Positions 39,352 through 47,535 of a stretch of 64,000 nt of DNA are shown here, in pieces. Position 1 is the first letter of the stretch. Every line of letters starts with the position of its first letter. This DNA comes from Legionella antarctica (GTDB lineage Bacteria > Pseudomonadota > Gammaproteobacteria > Legionellales > Legionellaceae), in contig NZ_AP022839.1 in the NCBI RefSeq assembly GCF_011764505.1, forward strand, positions 1,099,001-1,163,000, read 5' to 3'. The notes below the pieces were generated by a model. That model saw nothing but the letters and a program-made list of their open reading frames with translations, had not been told where the DNA came from and made no database searches. The position numbers were made by a program, and so were the translations under genes.

Positions 39352-40527
39352 TTATCGTACTGTTCTTTGCTTCGCTACTAATTTGGCACATCTGTTACTG
39401 AAAAACATCAGATTCCACCACCAGATGGATAAGTGCTTTTTAAGCATGCCTTTTCGTAGGCGGTAGGTCTGGTAATGACTTAAAATCCCAAGATAAGAGT
39501 TGATGGAGCATAAAAAAGCCATCTGCTCTTCTTTGGTGGGTTTATGGTCTTTAACAACCTGGTTATGGCGCTGGATGGCCTCATAAAAATTCCCTTTGAT
39601 GCGACGTCCGGCATGGATGCAGTGTGGTTTGAGCATCACTCCAAGAAACGGGACGCCTTTGCAGTAGTGCTGCAGGTATCGTTTACGCGGATGAAGCTCA
39701 AGTTCGAGCTCTTTTTGCAAAAACTGCTCCATTCGGGGTATGAGTGATTTTAAAAATGCATTATCTTCATGCACCAGAATAAAATCATCGACGTAACGAC
39801 CATAGAAACGCACACCCAAATCGTGTTTGATGAAATGGTCAAAGGGATTTAAATAGAAATTGGCAAATACCTGGCTGGTGAGATTGCCAATCGGTAGCCC
39901 GCAGTGAGACCTGGCATAAAAAAGGCTCTTGTCTTTGGGAAAACCCTGCCAGTCGCGTCGTTTCCCCTTGATAAAGCAGTGGCTGGTTGGTTCATTTTGA
40001 ATGACTTTGCAGGCGACCTCCAGGATTAATCCCTTGTCGGGCTGGTTATAATGGGTCTCGATAAAACAGCGAAGTTTCTCCCAGAGAATATGGCGGTTAA
40101 TGCGGATGAAAAAACTTAAGATATCGAGCTTCAGCACATAGGAGTCTCTTTGGTAATTTAAAGAGCATTTGCGGATAAATTCGTCGGCACGCGCAATGCC
40201 CATGTGCGCGCCTCGTCCCTTGCGGCTCGCATAGCTATCATAAATAAAGGCTTTCTCAAACAGAGGATTCAATTGATTGATTAACCAGTGATGCACCACA
40301 CGGTCACGAAAATCAGCAGCAAAGATTTCGCGTTTCACAGGCCTATCAATCACAAAAGCAATCGAGCGCCCAGGGTTCCAGGTGCTAGAATTGAGTTCAT
40401 CTCGCAAAGCAATGAGATTGCTTTCATAATCCGTTTCAAAGCGGAGCGCATTCATGGTGTTGCGCTTGTTCTTGCGGCAGTCAAAATAGGCTTGAAATAA
40501 GGATTCCAATGACGCACCATAGTTCAT
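39352..40527 (-). CDS. Diversity-generating retroelement reverse transcriptase
   Basis: A reverse transcriptase of about 390 residues. It has the DGR-specific GLPIGNLTSQ in place of the group II QGxxxS motif, the active-site YGRYVDDFILV and the first catalytic D in YVLKLDILSFFIRI. It should copy the template-repeat RNA at 40624-40770 with adenine-specific errors. I take the ATG at 40527 (MNYGASLESLFQAY), with AAGGA upstream; 40560 is the alternative. It lies last in the order target, avd, template, reverse transcriptase, as in known DGRs. Confidence 0.93.
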   Translation of the reverse strand: MNYGASLESLFQAYFDCRKNKRNTMNALRFETDYESNLIALRDELNSSTWNPGRSIAFVIDRPVKREIFAADFRDRVVHHWLINQLNPLFEKAFIYDSYASRKGRGAHMGIARADEFIRKCSLNYQRDSYVLKLDILSFFIRINRHILWEKLRCFIETHYNQPDKGLILEVACKVIQNEPTSHCFIKGKRRDWQGFPKDKSLFYARSHCGLPIGNLTSQVFANFYLNPFDHFIKHDLGVRFYGRYVDDFILVHEDNAFLKSLIPRMEQFLQKELELELHPRKRYLQHYCKGVPFLGVMLKPHCIHAGRRIKGNFYEAIQRHNQVVKDHKPTKEEQMAFLCSINSYLGILSHYQTYRLRKGMLKKHLSIWWWNLMFFSNRCAKLVAKQRTVR

Positions 40528-40623
40528 ACGGCTCTGTTCCTTTTCTATCAATAGTCTCATTCTAATAGGGTAGCGTGGACTTGTTAAAAGCCCACGCCGA
40601 TTGTGACTTTACTTTGTTTAAAA

Positions 40624-40770
40624 CCCCGAACACACCTAACCCGAAGATTGTTGTTCTTATTGTCGTCGTTCTGGTTGCCATTGTTGAAGTTCTGGTTCCA
40701 GGCGTTGTTCGTAGGATTGCCGGAAAACTCGGTAGAACTCCAGTAGTTGTCACCGGCAAAACCGCCTAAA
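40624..40770 (-). ncRNA. DGR template repeat (TR), 147 bp
   Basis: It matches the variable repeat at 41345-41491 over all 147 positions without gaps. About 24 sites differ by my count, and at every one the template has A on the minus strand. Read as protein it is full of Asn codons (NNAWNQNFNNGNQNDDNKNN), the mark of an AAY-rich template. It is transcribed as RNA rather than used as a gene. Confidence 0.93.
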
Positions 40771-40903
40771 CAATTAATAAAGGTGTTTTGGTCTGTACAA
40801 GGCGTCTTGTGCAGACGCGAATCAACTGCCAAGTCAGTCCCTTTATCGCTTTTAAACAAAAGCATGCTCGCTCATGAACGCCGTAGCTCTCATGATTCTG
40901 GCT

Positions 40904-41248
40904 TTATCGACTGGCATTACGCCAGCCGGTCACCTGTTTGCCTATGCGATCTAAAAGCTCACTTAATAATGCCTGCTTTTTAAGTGATACCAGTTTCATC
41001 TCGACACACAGGCGAATTTCTAGTTTCAATAACTCCAACTCATCTAAAAACACCTCTAAGTGCTCTACTCTGTTTTGATTCTTGTTTGCTCGGTAAATAC
41101 AACGAAGCAAATGAAGGGCGTCACGCTTCATATCCTGGCCCAGTGTGTATTTGTACTCCCTTGGAAAATCTTTTGTTATCTCAAACACCTTTAGTGTCAA
41201 AAGGTATGCGTCCCGATAAACCGGCAACTCGGTATATAGCGCCATCAT
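40904..41248 (-). CDS. avd: DGR accessory protein Avd
   Basis: A 114-aa all-helical protein of the four-helix-bundle/23S-intervening-sequence fold used by DGR Avd proteins. Typical pieces are LPVYRDAYLLTLKVFEITKD at the start, EYKYTLGQDMKRDALHLLRC in the second helix and LLSELLDRIGKQVTGWRNA near the end. Avd forms a positively charged ring that binds the reverse transcriptase and the template RNA. It sits between the target gene and the template, the usual place. Confidence 0.92.
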   Translation of the reverse strand: MMALYTELPVYRDAYLLTLKVFEITKDFPREYKYTLGQDMKRDALHLLRCIYRANKNQNRVEHLEVFLDELELLKLEIRLCVEMKLVSLKKQALLSELLDRIGKQVTGWRNASR

Positions 41249-41290
41249 TAAACCATAAAAATTAAGTCCGACCGCTATGCGGTTTTATAA

Positions 41291-41309
41291 GAGGCAGCTT
41301 CGCTGCCTC
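41291..41309 (-). promoter_or_regulatory. DGR-type hairpin just past the variable repeat
   Basis: GAGGCAGC and GCTGCCTC form a perfect 8-bp stem with a 3-base loop (GAA on the minus strand). It lies about 35 bp downstream of the variable repeat and 22 bp past the target stop codon. In the Bordetella phage DGR a similar small stem-loop after the variable repeat increases retrohoming. It could also act as a terminator. Confidence 0.65.
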
Positions 41310-41330
41310 AAAAGAAAAGGGATAAAGGGT

Positions 41331-42872
41331 TTAAGGGGTAAAAGCCCGAACACACCTAACCCGAAGACCGAAGTTCTTACTGCCGCCGTCCTGGACGCCA
41401 CTGCTGAAGACCTGGAGCCAGGCGAAGTCCGTAGGAAAGCCGGAAAACCCGGTAGAACTCCAGTAGAAGTCACCGGCAAAACCGCCTAAACCATTCGTAT
41501 GCAACGTTGTATATAAGTTGGGATTGGTAGTGCCACAACCCGCATCAGTTCCTCCTGGTGGATTGGAATATCGTCCCAACTCGCAAATCGCCGGCATGAA
41601 CCAGTCAGTAAACCCCTGTTCACTCTTGTTTCGACAGGCCTGCGCTGCCGGATATTGACCTACAGGGGTTTCAAGCGCATTGGTGTTACTTAATCCATCC
41701 GTGATACTGTCCGCTGCCGTATTATCGAATAATGTTGCCCATTGGAAAAAAAAGTCTGCTGGACTTTCTTCTTCATCCGTTAATGCGGCCACTTTCCCAC
41801 CAATGCTTTGTGTGCTGGGTGTGGCATTATCCACAGAAAACAAAAAACCCCCTTGATAAATACAACCGTATCCTAACACCAAGACATTAACGTCCGTAGA
41901 TGGCGCATTATCTGCAGTTACTGTGACCGTTGTTGGTACAGGCGCAGTTCCTGGCGCAGTAGTGCAGGCAGAGCTTAAAGAATCCAAACTGGCATTAATG
42001 CCTGGGGTGATGGTGATGTCGCAGGTGGCTCCGTTATTCAGTGTGCCCATACAGGCATTACTGGTAATTGACGTTCCAGCAGGAAATCCGGATGTACTCA
42101 CCTGTACGTTGTTTGCTGGTATTGAGCCCGTATTTTCTATTCGAATGATGCGCGCAGTGCCAGAAAGGGCTGGGTCTGCTCCTGGATTGTTAATTGACAA
42201 AGCCAAGTTTTGCGTGAGAGGAGACAGGGTTGTCTGATTAAAGGTTACCTCTATAGCATGATTAGCCTGGATATTGTTCAACTGGAAGCTCGTGCCACCA
42301 TTTTGTACCACATTGCCATCCAGCAGCCACTGATTGACTCCGAAACCGGTATTGGGTGTTGCCGTAAACGTCAGGCTGCTGCCAGCATTGACCACCTGTG
42401 CTGTTGTGGGGGAAATGGAGCCATTCGCACCCGCCGATGGTGCCACGGTGAATTGCTGCACCGGTGGCGGCGTTGCCAGGTGAATACGCAGGATATTGGC
42501 TGAACTCGGCTGGTAACACTGCAGGTCATTGCCCTGTTGGCATAAAACAGGGCCGCCCAATACATCGCCCAGCAGGGCAGAGCCATTGATATTGAGCGTC
42601 AGCGTACAACTTCCTTTAGCTGGAAACTGGCAGGGTGCGCCCTGAATCACCCCTGCAATGGGTTTCATCACCAGGTTTTTGGCTCTCGAGGACTGATTTT
42701 GTACCGTGTAAATCACCTGTGCACTGCCCCCTTTAGCTACGGTAATCTCGGTTGGTGTTTGCGGCACAAACGTCCATAAGGGCTTCGCCGCCTGCGCACT
42801 TGCAAGCGTCAGACAGGAGAATAAAACGGTCAGTATTGCATTGCTGAAAAATGTCTTTGTTTTCTCTAGCAT
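41331..42872 (-). CDS. DGR target: exported protein with variable C-type-lectin-like end
   Basis: A 513-aa exported protein (MLEKTKTFFSNAILTVLFSC, LTLASAQA). The Cys in LFSC could be a lipobox Cys but the site is not typical. A Cys-containing beta-domain comes next, then an InlB B-repeat-like segment (FTATPNTGFGVNQWLLDG, about residue 170) and a DUF11-like stretch (about 215-315). The C-terminal domain (about 330-513) is DUF1566/Lcl-like and ends with the variable repeat: YWSSTGFSGFPTDFAWLQ and onwards to LRVRCVRAF. The varied residues lie in the ligand-binding face of the CLec fold. It is likely displayed on the cell surface for binding varied partners. GC content is visibly higher than in the flanks. 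Confidence 0.9.
   Translation of the reverse strand: MLEKTKTFFSNAILTVLFSCLTLASAQAAKPLWTFVPQTPTEITVAKGGSAQVIYTVQNQSSRAKNLVMKPIAGVIQGAPCQFPAKGSCTLTLNINGSALLGDVLGGPVLCQQGNDLQCYQPSSANILRIHLATPPPVQQFTVAPSAGANGSISPTTAQVVNAGSSLTFTATPNTGFGVNQWLLDGNVVQNGGTSFQLNNIQANHAIEVTFNQTTLSPLTQNLALSINNPGADPALSGTARIIRIENTGSIPANNVQVSTSGFPAGTSITSNACMGTLNNGATCDITITPGINASLDSLSSACTTAPGTAPVPTTVTVTADNAPSTDVNVLVLGYGCIYQGGFLFSVDNATPSTQSIGGKVAALTDEEESPADFFFQWATLFDNTAADSITDGLSNTNALETPVGQYPAAQACRNKSEQGFTDWFMPAICELGRYSNPPGGTDAGCGTTNPNLYTTLHTNGLGGFAGDFYWSSTGFSGFPTDFAWLQVFSSGVQDGGSKNFGLRVRCVRAFTP
41345..41491 (-). repeat. DGR variable repeat (VR), 147 bp
   Basis: It covers the last 49 codons or so of the target gene. The 3' end on the coding strand (GGTTAGGTGTGTTCGGG) is the same in template and variable repeat and would be the initiation-of-mutagenic-homing segment. 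Changed codons are mostly AAC in the template turned into TTC, GGC, AGC, GTC, GAC or similar. Confidence 0.93.
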
Positions 42873-42883
42873 GATTTTTATCC

Positions 42884-43633
42884 TTATGCCACGTAAGTAA
42901 GATTGACCAACACCCCATTGGTGTAAAGGTGATTGAGTGCTAATCCTGAATTCATAGTCTGCCCAAAAGCGCGACCCAGTTCGCTTTTACCCCAGTCGGC
43001 AAACTCATATCCAACCCCTACCTGCCAGTGGTCATTGAGCGACTTTTGCACGCCAGCCCCCAGCGTGTAGGTCAATGCGGTTTTTGTGTGGTCTGTAAAA
43101 TTGGCATTGGGTAAGGCTTCAAAAATCAAGGGTGTGTTGGTGAATTCATGAGTGCGGTTAAAACCAACGCCAAGGCTCGCGCTCACCCAGGGCATGAGCC
43201 AATAGCCTTTATCAAGCAGAAGTTTTCCTTTTGCCGCTATGCGCGTGTTGCGTACTTTATATTGGTAGCTGTAATTATCAAATTGAGGGTCGGCATCATC
43301 CCAGATAATGCCCTGAAGATGGGCACTGCCGGTGGTGGTCACTGCCAGTCCCAATTGACCCAACCACTGGGAGGATAATGACTTTTGTATCCCCACAAAC
43401 AGCTCACCTGATGCTAATGCATTGGTCGATTTTCTGGCCGCATACGTCTTTTCAATTTCCGGAGCCAAATAAAAAGTCTGAGTCTCCCCACCACGAGCCC
43501 AAACCGGGCCTGCGCTCACAGAGCCTACCCAGGTCCAGTCTTTGATGGCCATGACAGGCCCCATAGTGCCAGCTGAGGCTGTACTTCCCAGCACTCCTGC
43601 CGTGATGAGAGAAAGAACTAAGCGATGCTTCAT
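42884..43633 (-). CDS. Outer-membrane barrel protein next to the DGR
   Basis: A 249-aa protein with a signal peptide (MKHRLVLSLITAGVLGSTAS) and beta-barrel strands (VGSVSAGPVWARGG ... LSLITA; QVGVGYEFADWGKSELGRAF; last strand GVLVNLTYVA). It ends 11 bp before the DGR target start on the same strand, so the two are likely one transcript. It may help place the target protein at the surface; that is inference. Confidence 0.85.
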   Translation of the reverse strand: MKHRLVLSLITAGVLGSTASAGTMGPVMAIKDWTWVGSVSAGPVWARGGETQTFYLAPEIEKTYAARKSTNALASGELFVGIQKSLSSQWLGQLGLAVTTTGSAHLQGIIWDDADPQFDNYSYQYKVRNTRIAAKGKLLLDKGYWLMPWVSASLGVGFNRTHEFTNTPLIFEALPNANFTDHTKTALTYTLGAGVQKSLNDHWQVGVGYEFADWGKSELGRAFGQTMNSGLALNHLYTNGVLVNLTYVA

Positions 43634-43834
43634 AAACGTTCCTTGTATAATACAAATGATTTATTAAATGGACTTAAACAACAGGCAGCGGCAATCGATT
43701 TCAATAACAAGCGAATAAATGGACTAATACGCATCGCTGAATAAAAACTGAGCAAAAGGATAGGCAAGAACCCTGAACAAAGGAAATACACACAATAAAA
43801 AATAATAGAGGACATTGAAAATAAGGAAAAAGCT

Positions 43835-43869
43835 ATTGCTGATTGCTGATTGCTGATTGCTGATTGCTG
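43835..43869. repeat. Five tandem copies of ATTGCTG
   Basis: Five exact 7-bp units at 43835-43869, followed by a small hairpin GATTGC-TG-GCAATC (43862-43875). It lies about 200 bp before the outer-membrane gene start and may vary in copy number. The rest of 43634-44083 holds no gene that I can support. Confidence 0.8.
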
Positions 43870-44614
43870 GCAATCGTCCCGTCATTGGACCTTACCAGCA
43901 ATCCTTTTTTGATATCTAATCGATAGTTCATTCCCTGCATCAGCAATCCTATATTTTTACTTGGCGTTAGTGAGTATTGAAAAATTACTCTTAATTATGA
44001 TACTTTGTTCATGATTTAAAATCAAAAAAATTCCTTCGATTTTTATTCCTCAAACTTGCCCAAATCATTTCGCGACAGCGACTGTGTGCCGTAGATGCAC
44101 AGAACGTGAATTTAAGGAACGAATTTACCTCGAAGCATAGAAGCTATAGAAAAGATGGCGGTAGTCCCGCCGAAGCAAGCGACCAAGAGCGGGCTTGAAA
44201 CCACTTCATGTGGCGTATGTTAAGAGCATAGGTCATGAGCGATGAAGAAAAGTCAGAATAGATCTGGCAGGTGTGGAACAGAAAGACGAATGTAAATGAA
44301 CCACTGATGACGCGTCGATAGCGCGTGATATTGACATCGAAACCGGGGGCAAGGTCGTACTTCCGGGAAGAGTTTATGAGCGAACTTGGGTGCTGCATAA
44401 ATGGTGTCCGGCGTGTAGGTGGCGTGAGTCTGTTTTCGGGCTTTTCTATGGAACTGCGGGAACCAATGTATTGATGCCAAGGGAAAGGTCAAATTGCAGA
44501 AACAATGAGGCTGATAGTACTGATGCAATACATTGGGGCGGAGCAACTCGTATTAGTGTTGAAGTCACTGTAATGGTGATGGAGCGAAGGGGTTGCGTTA
44601 AGTCGTTAGCATTA

Positions 44615-45892
44615 ATGTACAACTGGAAGCAGGATGACATATTAGTGACAACAAAACCATTTAACATACCAAAACAACTTGTCTGGCAAGCTTATAAATT
44701 GGTGCGAGCCAATGCTGGCTCTGCTGGTATTGATAATCAATCCATTGATGAGTTTAGCCAAGACCTCAAGGGCAACTTGTATAAGCTATGGAATCGCATG
44801 AGTTCAGGAAGCTACTTTCCACCAGCGGTGAAAGAAGTAGCTATTCCTAAGAAACAAGGCGGTGTGAGAAAATTAGGTATACCTACAGTGACGGACAGAA
44901 TTGCGCAAATGACGGTGAAATTAATGATGGAGCCGCTTCTTGAACCGCACTTTTTGAACGACTCCTATGGATATAGGCCTAATAAATCCGCCTTAGATGC
45001 GATAGGCGTTACAAGGAAACGGTGCTGGGATTATGACTGGGTCGTTGAATTTGACATAAAAGGTCTGTTTGACAATTTATCCCATGAACTTCTCATGAAA
45101 GCAGTGAAGCATCACATCAGCGACAAATGGATAGTGCTGTATGTGGAAAGATGGTTAACTGCACCAATTCATGATCCACAAGGAATATGCCTGCCGAGAA
45201 CGGCCGGCACGCCGCAGGGCGGCGTGATCAGTCCTCTATTAAGTAATCTGTTTCTGCACTATGCATTTGATCACTGGATGACAAAACATCACCCGGAGTC
45301 TCCATGGTGTCGGTATGCCGACGATGGGCTTGCCCATTGCCGGACACAGCGAGAAGCAGAGGAAATGCTAAAAGAGATTGATGATCGATTTAAGTCTCGT
45401 GGTCTTGAAATTCACCCTGACAAGACAAAGATTATCTATTGCAAAGACGGAGCACGGAAAGGACGATATGGAAATAAATCATTCGACTTTCTAGGCTATA
45501 CGTTCAAAGCAAGACGAGTCAAAGTCAAGTCAAGAAACAGTTTCTTCATTGGCTTCACTCCGGTGGTATCATTAAAGGCCGTGAAGGCAATGACATTGAA
45601 ACTGCGGAGGGGCAGCTGGAGAAATAACACTTCCTTGAGTCTTCAAGAACTGGCTGACTTCATCAACCCGATGCTAAGGGGATGGCTTGCGTATTATGGA
45701 AAATACTCACGATCCGCTATGTATCGAGTTTGGCGGTGCGTCAACAATATGTTGTTGGCCTGGGCAAAGAAGAAGTATAAATCATTGGGGAACAGCAGAA
45801 CCAAAGCAGGCAAACTAATGGAACGAATCCATAAAGAAATGCCTACGCTGTTCATTCATTGGCGCGAAGGTATGTTCGGTGCGTTGACTTAA
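44615..45892 (+). CDS. ltrA: Group II intron-encoded reverse transcriptase/maturase
   Basis: A protein of about 425 residues of the LtrA type. It has AGSAGIDNQSIDEF at the start, PKKQGGVRKLGIPTVTDRI (RT2), the aspartate in EFDIKGLFDNLSH (RT3), GTPQGGVISPLLSNLFLHY (RT4), RYADDGLAHC (RT5, YADD) and a GIIM-type maturase end (RGWLAYYGKYSRSAMYRV ... LFIHWREG). No endonuclease domain follows, as in the bacterial C/D/E classes; the sequence style is closest to class E as I recall it. I take the ATG at 44615 (MYNWKQDDILV); the frame is open further upstream into intron RNA. Confidence 0.92.
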   Translation: MYNWKQDDILVTTKPFNIPKQLVWQAYKLVRANAGSAGIDNQSIDEFSQDLKGNLYKLWNRMSSGSYFPPAVKEVAIPKKQGGVRKLGIPTVTDRIAQMTVKLMMEPLLEPHFLNDSYGYRPNKSALDAIGVTRKRCWDYDWVVEFDIKGLFDNLSHELLMKAVKHHISDKWIVLYVERWLTAPIHDPQGICLPRTAGTPQGGVISPLLSNLFLHYAFDHWMTKHHPESPWCRYADDGLAHCRTQREAEEMLKEIDDRFKSRGLEIHPDKTKIIYCKDGARKGRYGNKSFDFLGYTFKARRVKVKSRNSFFIGFTPVVSLKAVKAMTLKLRRGSWRNNTSLSLQELADFINPMLRGWLAYYGKYSRSAMYRVWRCVNNMLLAWAKKKYKSLGNSRTKAGKLMERIHKEMPTLFIHWREGMFGALT

Positions 45893-45895
45893 TGG

Positions 45896-45929
45896 GAGCC
45901 GGATGATGCGAGAGTATCATGTCCGGTTC
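45896..45929 (+). ncRNA. Group II intron domain V
   Basis: A 34-nt hairpin with GAGCCGGATGATGCG, loop GAGAG and closing CATGTCCGGTTC, the expected catalytic-domain pattern. It starts three bases after the maturase stop. Confidence 0.85.
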
Positions 45930-46113
45930 TGCGAGCGGCTGAGGGGGAAGTTCCCTCGGTCGACTCACCATCTCTGTGAGTAGCCTCTTAGTCATCTTAT
46001 CAATTCAGAGAGTTACTGGGTTGAATAAGATTTACCCATGGTGCATTTGTTTCTAGGTAAGGCTCTAATGTAATGAACAAATAGTGAAAATCAAGAAAGA
46101 ATTACTCGCCTAT

Positions 46114-47337
46114 TTACATAAGAGTGCAAAATGAGGAGGGTGCAGGGTTCTCTTTCCTTTCATCACCATATTCTTTATTTACCTCGTCAATGAAGGATTT
46201 ACCTCTTCTTTTTAATTTCAAACCAGAACCTGAGATTTTAGGTGCAGATTGCACTGAATCAACTGAAGTTTCGATCATCTCTATACCCGAGCTTAATAAA
46301 TAAATAGTTCGGATTTCACTATTCACTAATCGTTGCACTTTATGTTGATAATATTCTAGAGGGTCTTCGTTAGTGGAAATGCTAAATAATGAGCTGGAGT
46401 TGATTTTGCTAGACTCAACATTGGTGTTTTTAAACAGAGCCTTCATTGCTTTAGCGAAGGAAGGAATGCAGGAGGCATTATCATTAAAGCTTCGGTAAAA
46501 TGGGCAAGCAAAGGCCTCTTCTCCAATTTGAAAGAATGCTCTTCCATCCACCTTCTTGCAAAAAACCCTGCTGGCATAAATAGATAAGGTAATGGTAGAA
46601 ATTTTCAAACTATTCTCTTCAATTTTTTCTGCAGCCAGATATTGTCTTCCTTTTATATAAGTATCAATGGTCCTAAATAATTGAGGTGGAATTTTATTGG
46701 TATCACCAAGGGTATAGGGAGTTTTGAATGTTGCTTTTTTCATCGCTTGATAAGTTGGTTCATCGATAAAAATTCTCAGTGAAACGGGTGTATGCCCCTC
46801 TTTTAAACGTCCTACATATTCGGAAACCAGATGTTTGGTATAAGCAAGTACCCCGGGAAGTTCAGTGACTTTATTAAGCGAACGAGTTGCACCTGATGCT
46901 TTATATTTAACTTCAACAGCATAACGCAAAGGTTCATTAATCTGATTCTCATTATTAAAAATTTGCGGGTGGACAATGCCTCGCAAACCACCACTCCCTA
47001 CAAAATAATTAGTATGGGGGAATTGGTTTTTTAGTTCGCTAAAATCTTTAATCTCCTGGTATCGAATTTTAATACCAATTGTTGCTGCATATTCCCTTAG
47101 TGTTTTTTCCAAATCACTAATTATAACTTTGGACGAAATGCTATCAAGAATATTCCCAAAGCCGTTGCTTCTATCCATTCCAGCAAAGGATGTTTGTTCA
47201 ACATACATTGCGTGATTACGCGAAGGAACCTCATATTTTTCAAACATGAGAATTTCTTTTTCCGGGCATTGTAGTTTTAATTCAATCGCGCCTAAAAGGC
47301 CTATAGGTCCTGCACCAATAAAAATGATATCAGTCAT
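46114..47337 (-). CDS. FAD-type monooxygenase-like protein ending in a CaaX box
   Basis: A 407-aa protein. It opens with a Rossmann dinucleotide-binding motif, MTDIIFIGAGPIGLLGAIEL (GxGxxG), followed by an acidic FEKYE at the end of strand two, as in FAD monooxygenases. The rest has no partner domain I recognise; the way the N-terminus is built is loosely MICAL/PHBH-like. The last four residues are CTLM, a Caa-X sequence with terminal Met that a host farnesyltransferase could use, after a basic segment (LKLKRRGKSF) that could add membrane affinity. Legionella has several prenylated effectors, so a translocated role is a reasonable guess. Confidence 0.75.
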   Translation of the reverse strand: MTDIIFIGAGPIGLLGAIELKLQCPEKEILMFEKYEVPSRNHAMYVEQTSFAGMDRSNGFGNILDSISSKVIISDLEKTLREYAATIGIKIRYQEIKDFSELKNQFPHTNYFVGSGGLRGIVHPQIFNNENQINEPLRYAVEVKYKASGATRSLNKVTELPGVLAYTKHLVSEYVGRLKEGHTPVSLRIFIDEPTYQAMKKATFKTPYTLGDTNKIPPQLFRTIDTYIKGRQYLAAEKIEENSLKISTITLSIYASRVFCKKVDGRAFFQIGEEAFACPFYRSFNDNASCIPSFAKAMKALFKNTNVESSKINSSSLFSISTNEDPLEYYQHKVQRLVNSEIRTIYLLSSGIEMIETSVDSVQSAPKISGSGLKLKRRGKSFIDEVNKEYGDERKENPAPSSFCTLM

Positions 47338-47535
47338 ATATTATCTTATGAAATCAACAGACGATCATAGTAACAAGATATTATTATCTTTACCTATATG
47401 TTTAATCATTACAGACAATCTGAGCAATGAGATTGAGATGGGCGTGATATTTAAAAGAACTAGTAGTAATAAATATAAATAAATAGTATAATTTAAAATC
47501 ATATCCTATTTTAGATTGAAACAAGAGTTATTGAA

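Larger units (their letters stand above)
44084..45964 (+). mobile_element. Group II intron, about 1.88 kb
   Basis: It starts with GTGTGCC at 44084 (the GUGYG rule) after CATTTCGCGACAGCGACT. An open reading frame for the intron protein lies in domain IV, domain V is clear at 45896-45929, and a domain VI hairpin (CTGAGGG/CCCTCGG) leads to a likely end at about CGAC, 45964. The 5' limit fits well; the 3' limit is an estimate within a few bases. Confidence 0.8.

Noticed and set aside
40584..40865. Asn-rich 93-residue frame as a gene
   Set aside because: It is the DGR template repeat with flanking sequence; the Asn codons reflect template adenines.
43835..43869. CRISPR-like array
   Set aside because: Seven-base units with no spacers and no cas genes. 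The IS21-family terminal repeats at 54233-54362 were rejected as CRISPR for the same reason.
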